From the NCBI GenBank assembly GCA_964614535.1, contig CAZTOZ010000041.1, positions 1 to 37,534 of the forward strand: a DNA stretch of 37,534 nt, read 5' to 3'. The stretch is from JALSHZ01 sp964614535 (GTDB taxonomy: Bacteria > Pseudomonadota > Gammaproteobacteria > UWMA-0217). A model generated the notes under the pieces. The model ran no database searches. It saw nothing but the letters and a program-made list of their open reading frames with translations, and had not been told where the DNA came from. This document shows positions 34,301 through 37,534 of the stretch, piece by piece (the first letter of the stretch is position 1; every line of letters begins with the position of its first letter). The position numbers and the translations under genes were made by a program.

Positions 34301-34502
34301 GACCACCTTCTTCGGCCTGATGCCGTTGATCCTGGAGAAGTCCACCCAGGCGCAGTTCTTGATCCCGATGGCGGTGTCGCTCGGTTTCGGCATCCTCTTT
34401 GCCACCTTTCTGACGCTGCTGCTGATCCCGGTGAGCTATCTGCTGCTGGAGGATGCCCGGGCGGCGCTGAAGCGGCTGTCCGCCATCGGTGCCGCGCAGT
34501 GA
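31356..34502 (+). CDS. RND-family efflux pump inner-membrane subunit (AcrB-like)
   Basis: A 1048-residue proton-driven exporter with the duplicated RND plan: N-terminal helix (about 10-28), a large periplasmic loop, six helices from about 335 to 550, a second loop, and helices from about 875 to 1030. TM4 carries LGIVVDDAIVTGENIY with the Asp-Asp pair used for proton transfer; the equivalent second-half segment is VVVNDSLVLVDYVNK. ESKLILPAHLKHV and GEQKEQKASMDSLKWGMVF are typical of the HAE-like branch. It should work with the adaptor and channel encoded 1.5-4 kb upstream. The substrate cannot be told. It starts one base after the FetB-like stop; aroC begins 27 bp after its end. Confidence 0.95.
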   Translation: MRGMIAWFARNDVAANLLMLVIVGLGLHAALKEIPLEIFPDTSRNIITIEAFYRGATPAEVEQAVNLRIEEAVADIIGIDNLYSNALEGVARIRLELLGGYDPEAILSEVKNRLDVLKPQLPAEVETPTASILQRSREVISVVVSGDLAERPLRRLAQEVRDDITRLPEVTQASLAGARRFEIAVEVPRETLQAYGLTLNGIAGAIAAYSRDIPGGSIRTRGGEVLLRSLGQAYRAEAFAAIPVVTGEQGAVVTLGEIATIRDGFEENPIYALFDGRRAMEIDVFRVGGQSAIDVSTAVKRYLEEKRAELPPGVSLAYWRDRAAYVDARLSTLLKSAVQGGILIFLLLTLFLRFSVAVWVCVGIPISFLGALALMPHLGVTLNLISLFAFILVLGIVVDDAIVTGENIYTHLRRAEDPTEAAIVGTQEIAVPVTFGVLTTVAAFLPLLMVSGARGPIFAQIPMIVIPVLLFSLVESKLILPAHLKHVRLARDHERRLNLLQRVQRAVANGLERFIERSYRPVLEVALQLRYATVALFVVVTLIVFALVVSGRYGFTFFPRIQSEVARVSLVMERGVPVEVTERHIRRITDIAIEMQEKYRDPVTGKSIIEHIMSYVGQTRSRGGSVRGESHLGRVSFEVTPPEKRHLEITSTELLREWRRKIGRIPGAKEADFKAEIGHAGAPVAVQLEGQDLDALKQAAEALKAYLDEMDGVFDIRDTFETGKEEIRIRLKPTAEALGITLAELGEQVRAAFFGAEAQRIQRHRDDIRVMVRLPRNQRASIADLERLYIETRDGAQVPLGVVAELEIGRGYATIVRVNRMRTVTVKADIDKKNTNINLITADLRDYLPRLMARHPGLRYSFQGEQKEQKASMDSLKWGMVFVLFIVYSLLAIPFRSYVQPLIVMSIIPFSIAGAILGHMIMGMNLSMMSVMGMLALAGVVVNDSLVLVDYVNKLRRRGVALEQAIRDAAAARFRPILLTSLTTFFGLMPLILEKSTQAQFLIPMAVSLGFGILFATFLTLLLIPVSYLLLEDARAALKRLSAIGAAQ

Positions 34503-34529
34503 CCCACCCCCTCTGCTACAATCGCCGCC

Positions 34530-35621
34530 ATGTCTGGAAATACCATTGGAACACTGTTTACGGTCACCAGTTTCGGTGAGAGCCACGGGCCGGCGATCGG
34601 CTGCATCGTCGATGGCTGTCCGCCGGGGATGGCGCTGTCGGCGGCGGATCTGCAAGGGGATCTGGAACGGCGCCGGCCGGGCAAGTCCCGTCACACCACG
34701 CAGCGGCGCGAGCCGGACGAGGTGAAGATTCTCTCCGGCGTCTTCGAGGGGGTCACCACCGGCACGCCGATCGCGTTGCTGATCGAGAACACCGACCAGC
34801 GTTCCAAGGACTATTCGACCATCATGGACCGCTTCCGTCCCGGCCATGCCGACTATACCTACTTCAAGAAGTACGGCTTGCGCGACTATCGCGGCGGGGG
34901 GCGTTCGTCGGCGCGGGAGACGGCGATGCGGGTGGCCGCCGGCGCCATTGCCAAGAAGTACCTGAAGGCGCGTTACGGCATCACCATTCGCGGCTATCTG
35001 GCCGAGCTGGGGCCGATCCGCTACGAGGCGTTCGATTGGGACGAGGTGGAGCGTAACCCGTTCTTCTGTCCCGATGCCGGCAAGGTGGCGGAGATGGAGG
35101 CATTCATGGACGCGCTGCGCAAGGAGGGCAACTCGGTGGGGGCGCGGATCAACGCCGTGGCCGAAGGGGTGCCGCCGGGCTGGGGAGAGCCGATCTTCGG
35201 CCGGCTCGACGCCGACATTGCCCATGCGATGATGAGCATCAACGCGGTCAAGGGGGTGGAGATCGGCGCCGGCTTCGCCAGCGTCGCGCAGAAGGGCAGC
35301 GAGCATCGCGACGAGATCACCCCCGACGGGTTCCAGTCCAATCATGCCGGCGGGGTGTTGGGCGGGATCTCCAGCGGTCAGCCGATCGAGGTGTCGATCG
35401 CGCTCAAGCCGACATCGAGCATCCGCATCCCGGGGCGCACGGTGAATCTTCGGGGTGAGCCGGTGGAGGTGATCACCACCGGGCGGCACGACCCTTGCGT
35501 CGGTATTCGCGCCACGCCGATCGCCGAGGCGATGCTGGCGATCGTGCTGATGGACCATGCGCTGCGGCATCGTGCCCAGAACGCCGATGTGACCACCGAT
35601 CTGCCCGACATTCCCGGCTGA
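34530..35621 (+). CDS. aroC: Chorismate synthase
   Basis: A full-length 363-residue FMN-dependent enzyme making chorismate from EPSP, the last common step before tryptophan and the other aromatics. Signatures: SFGESHGPAIGCIVDGCPPG near the N-terminus, RPGHADYTYFKKYGLRDYRGGGRSSARETAMRVAAGA (about 106-142), and the C-terminal GRHDPCVGIRATPIAEAMLAIVL. It supplies the substrate of TrpE/TrpG encoded in this window. It lies 27 bp after the RND gene, with no clear Shine-Dalgarno (CGCCGCC before the ATG), so read-through or coupling is possible. Confidence 0.99.
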   Translation: MSGNTIGTLFTVTSFGESHGPAIGCIVDGCPPGMALSAADLQGDLERRRPGKSRHTTQRREPDEVKILSGVFEGVTTGTPIALLIENTDQRSKDYSTIMDRFRPGHADYTYFKKYGLRDYRGGGRSSARETAMRVAAGAIAKKYLKARYGITIRGYLAELGPIRYEAFDWDEVERNPFFCPDAGKVAEMEAFMDALRKEGNSVGARINAVAEGVPPGWGEPIFGRLDADIAHAMMSINAVKGVEIGAGFASVAQKGSEHRDEITPDGFQSNHAGGVLGGISSGQPIEVSIALKPTSSIRIPGRTVNLRGEPVEVITTGRHDPCVGIRATPIAEAMLAIVLMDHALRHRAQNADVTTDLPDIPG

Positions 35622-35646
35622 TCCGGTCCAGCGGAGCGCCGATCGC

Positions 35647-36801
35647 ATGGCCCATGCCGTTCCCTATTTCCGGCTGTCCGCGTTCTATCTCTTCTACTTC
35701 GCCAGTATCGGCATCTTCATGCCGTACTGGAGCGTCTATCTCCAGTCCCTCGGCTTCACGCCGGTGCAGATCGGCGAGCTGTTCGCCATCCCGCTGGCCA
35801 CCAAGATCTATGCGCCCTATCTCTGGGGCTGGCTGGCCGACCGCCACGGCCGGCACCTGGAAATCATCCGCTGGACCACGTTCGTGGCGCTGGTGGCCTT
35901 TGCCTTCGTCATCAACCTGCGCTCCTTTCTCGGGTTGGCGCTGACGCTGTCGGTCTACAGTTTCTTCTGGCATGCGGCGTTGCCCCAGTTCGAGGCGGTG
36001 ACGATCAACCATCTCGGGGAGCGGCGGGAGCGCTACAGCCGTATCCGGCTCTGGGGCTCGGTGGGGTTCATCGTCGCCGTGACCGGGTTGGGCTACTGGC
36101 TGGAGCATCGTGGCATCGATGTGCTGCCGGTGGTGATGATGGTGGCGCTGGGGGGGATCTGGATCAGCTCGCTGCTGATTCCGCCGGTACGGGAACCCCC
36201 CCATGCCCACGTCCATCTCTCGGCGTTGCATCGGCTGCGCCAGCCGGCGGTCTGGGGATTTCTGCTGGCCTGTTTCCTGATGCAGGCCAGCCATGGCCCG
36301 TACTACGCCTTTCTCAGTATCTATTTGAAGGACCACGGCTATTCCGCCACCGCCATCGGTCAGCTCTGGGCGCTGGGCGTGGTGGCCGAGATTGGGGTTT
36401 TTCTGCTGGTGCATCGCTGGTTGCTGCGCATCGGCGCCGTGCGGTTGTTTCAGGCCGCGATTCTCGTCACCGCGTTGCGCTGGGTATTGCTGGCCGAGTA
36501 TGTCGATCGGTTGCCGGTGCTGCTGCTGGCCCAGAGCCTGCACGCGGCCAGCTACGGCCTGTTCCATGCCAGTGCCATCGATCTCGTCAACCGCTTCTTT
36601 CCCGGTAAGCTCCAGGGGCGGGGGCAGGCGCTCTACGCCAGCCTCAGCTTCGGCCTCGGCAATGCTGTCGGCAGCCTCGCCAGCGGTCATCTGTGGACCG
36701 CCACCTCCCCCGAGACCACCTATCTCGTCGCCGCTGCCGTCTGCCTGGCAGGTTTCGGTGTCACTGTGGCGTTGCTGCCCCGCCGCATTGCAAAACTGTG
36801 A
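35647..36801 (+). CDS. MFS transporter, HcaT / MFS_1-like type
   Basis: A 384-residue membrane protein with twelve hydrophobic helices. PYFRLSAFYLFYFASIGIFMPYWSVYLQSLGFTPVQIGELFAIPLATKIYAPYLWGWLADRHGR matches the phenylpropionate/nucleoside-symporter-like branch common in gammaproteobacteria next to aroC. The substrate is unknown; the HcaT name is by similarity only. It begins 25 bp after aroC and probably shares its transcript. No T-run terminator follows directly. Confidence 0.9.
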   Translation: MAHAVPYFRLSAFYLFYFASIGIFMPYWSVYLQSLGFTPVQIGELFAIPLATKIYAPYLWGWLADRHGRHLEIIRWTTFVALVAFAFVINLRSFLGLALTLSVYSFFWHAALPQFEAVTINHLGERRERYSRIRLWGSVGFIVAVTGLGYWLEHRGIDVLPVVMMVALGGIWISSLLIPPVREPPHAHVHLSALHRLRQPAVWGFLLACFLMQASHGPYYAFLSIYLKDHGYSATAIGQLWALGVVAEIGVFLLVHRWLLRIGAVRLFQAAILVTALRWVLLAEYVDRLPVLLLAQSLHAASYGLFHASAIDLVNRFFPGKLQGRGQALYASLSFGLGNAVGSLASGHLWTATSPETTYLVAAAVCLAGFGVTVALLPRRIAKL

Positions 36802-36837
36802 TCCGATCCGTGATGGGGTTGGCGGGATTGTGTAATA

Positions 36838-36897
36838 GTTGCCCGACAGTCATTGATCGAATGAATTCGTGTGCCACCCGCCTGTCGAATGGGCAAC
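36838..36897 (+). promoter_or_regulatory. Long imperfect inverted repeat in the leader of the Ig-like repeat gene
   Basis: GTTGCCC-GACAG (36838-36849) pairs with CTGTC-GAAT-GGGCAAC (36882-36897): 12 pairs with a 4-nt bulge. The 32-nt interior contains CATT-GATCG-AATG (36851-36863). It ends 23 bp before the next ATG and is followed by a T-rich stretch, so it may be a structured 5' UTR or a weak terminator for the MFS gene. It matches no riboswitch class I recognise. Confidence 0.5.
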
Positions 36898-36920
36898 GGT
36901 TTCTTTGTTTGGGTATATCT

Positions 36921-37534
36921 ATGAGATTCAAGGGTTTCTTGCAGGGTGTCGTGGCGGTTGCGTGGCTTGGTGTCGCGACCGCCGCTCAGGCCGTCGGTAC
37001 GGCGACGGATGACACCGCGACGACGACGATGAACGTTGCGGTGGAGATCGATGTCACCGCGAACGATGGGACGCTGGGGCCCTCCGAAGGGATCAGCAAT
37101 GTCTCTACGCCGGCGAATGGGACGGCCGTTGTGTCGGGAGACAAGATGATCACCTATACCCCGAAGAGCGGGTACACGGGAACCGACAGCTTCACCTATG
37201 AGCTTTCCGGCACGCCGGGTGCCACGGCAACGGTTACCGTCACGGTGAATCCTCCGCCGAACATTTCCATTTCGCTGGCCAATGCCACTGTCGACGAGGG
37301 CAGCGAGATCACGCTGAGCCCGACGGTCACCGGCGGGGCGCCGACGTTGAGCTATTCATGGCAGATCACCGCCGGTGCCCAGAACCTTGAGATCGTTGGT
37401 GCCACCACGGAAAAGACCGTGAAGGTGAAGGGGAAAGAGGTCGGTGCCACTACGACGGCGAAAGTTCGCCTGACGGTGACCGACAGCTCGCCGACGCCGC
37501 AAACCGCTTCCAAGGAAGTCACCATCACCATCAA
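36921..37534 (+). CDS. Secreted Ig-like repeat protein, possible adhesin (3' end outside window)
   Basis: An ATG at 36921 opens a frame that stays open to the window edge (204 codons). Signal peptide about 1-24, ending ATAAQA. Residues 27-108 fit a tandem bacterial Ig/cadherin-type repeat: VEIDVTANDG, then NGTAVVSGDKMITYTPKSGYTGTDSFTYEL and ATVTVTV. Residues 112-204 form a second beta-rich domain with VDEGSEITLSPTVTGG and LSYSWQITAGA, PKD/Ig-like. Such modules build long secreted or surface adhesins; total length and anchoring signal are unseen. Base composition is a little lower in GC than neighbours and rich in ACG/ACC Thr codons. The ribosome binding site is weak (TTTGGG). Confidence 0.85.
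   Translation, partial: MRFKGFLQGVVAVAWLGVATAAQAVGTATDDTATTTMNVAVEIDVTANDGTLGPSEGISNVSTPANGTAVVSGDKMITYTPKSGYTGTDSFTYELSGTPGATATVTVTVNPPPNISISLANATVDEGSEITLSPTVTGGAPTLSYSWQITAGAQNLEIVGATTEKTVKVKGKEVGATTTAKVRLTVTDSSPTPQTASKEVTITI

Noticed and set aside
31482..35648. Open frame of 1388 codons on the minus strand
   Set aside because: It lies opposite the RND pump and aroC, both unmistakable. Its Arg/His/Gln/Asp-rich translation without domains is the usual shadow in GC-rich DNA.

Overview
The window is about 37.5 kb of GC-rich bacterial chromosome with tightly packed genes on both strands. Gene content points to a gammaproteobacterium outside the Enterobacterales: ubiquinone synthesis through a Coq7-type hydroxylase, a Vfr/Crp-type regulator, the linked order rpe-gph-trpE-trpG-trpD-trpC, and a groESL operon under a CIRCE operator. 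A TauE/SafE exporter and a CbbY-type phosphatase would fit a sulfur-oxidising or autotrophic lifestyle, but that is only a suggestion. No tRNA, rRNA, CRISPR array or insertion sequence was recognised.

Layout. Positions 1-1300 hold the end of an injectisome type III secretion cluster (sctK, cut by the window edge, and sctL). Positions 1400-3550 are groESL with a promoter, CIRCE operator and terminator. A membrane diguanylate cyclase, yaaA, a [2Fe-2S] ferredoxin, coq7, an OsmC-family gene and crp follow up to 8.8 kb. From 14.2 kb back to 8.8 kb runs rpe-gph-trpL-trpE-trpG-trpD-trpC on the minus strand; trpL is a 16-codon, two-Trp leader peptide in the gph-trpE gap, followed by competing hairpins. 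Then come a DUF4124 protein, a TauE/SafE permease, pyrE (with a 12-bp hairpin against its start codon), a helical-bundle protein resembling a metal-less CZB domain, and a znuA-znuC-znuB metal importer with an AT-rich dyad upstream.

A gene-free stretch of about 900 bp (19572-20469) precedes a polysaccharide deacetylase and a CelD/FemAB-like acyltransferase, probably an exopolysaccharide module. A CbbY-like phosphatase follows, then two convergent, abutting genes for exported proteins (one of unknown family, one DUF4846) that share a Cys...His layout suggestive of papain-like hydrolases. Next are an FNR-type regulator with altered cysteine spacing and recognition helix and a small unknown protein.

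The last third is a tripartite RND efflux system split into two blocks (outer-membrane channel plus adaptor; pump). Between the blocks lie a class-I glutamine-amidotransferase-like protein whose nucleophile position is Ser and a FetB-type permease without its ATPase. The adaptor gene appears to start with ATT. aroC and an MFS transporter follow, and the window ends inside a gene for a secreted Ig-like repeat protein preceded by a long imperfect inverted repeat.

The most original observations are the trp leader, the pyrE start-site hairpin, the ATT start, the amidotransferase with a substituted nucleophile, the convergent Cys/His protein pair and the FNR variant. No single, clearly new multi-gene defence or biosynthetic system could be demonstrated from sequence alone.
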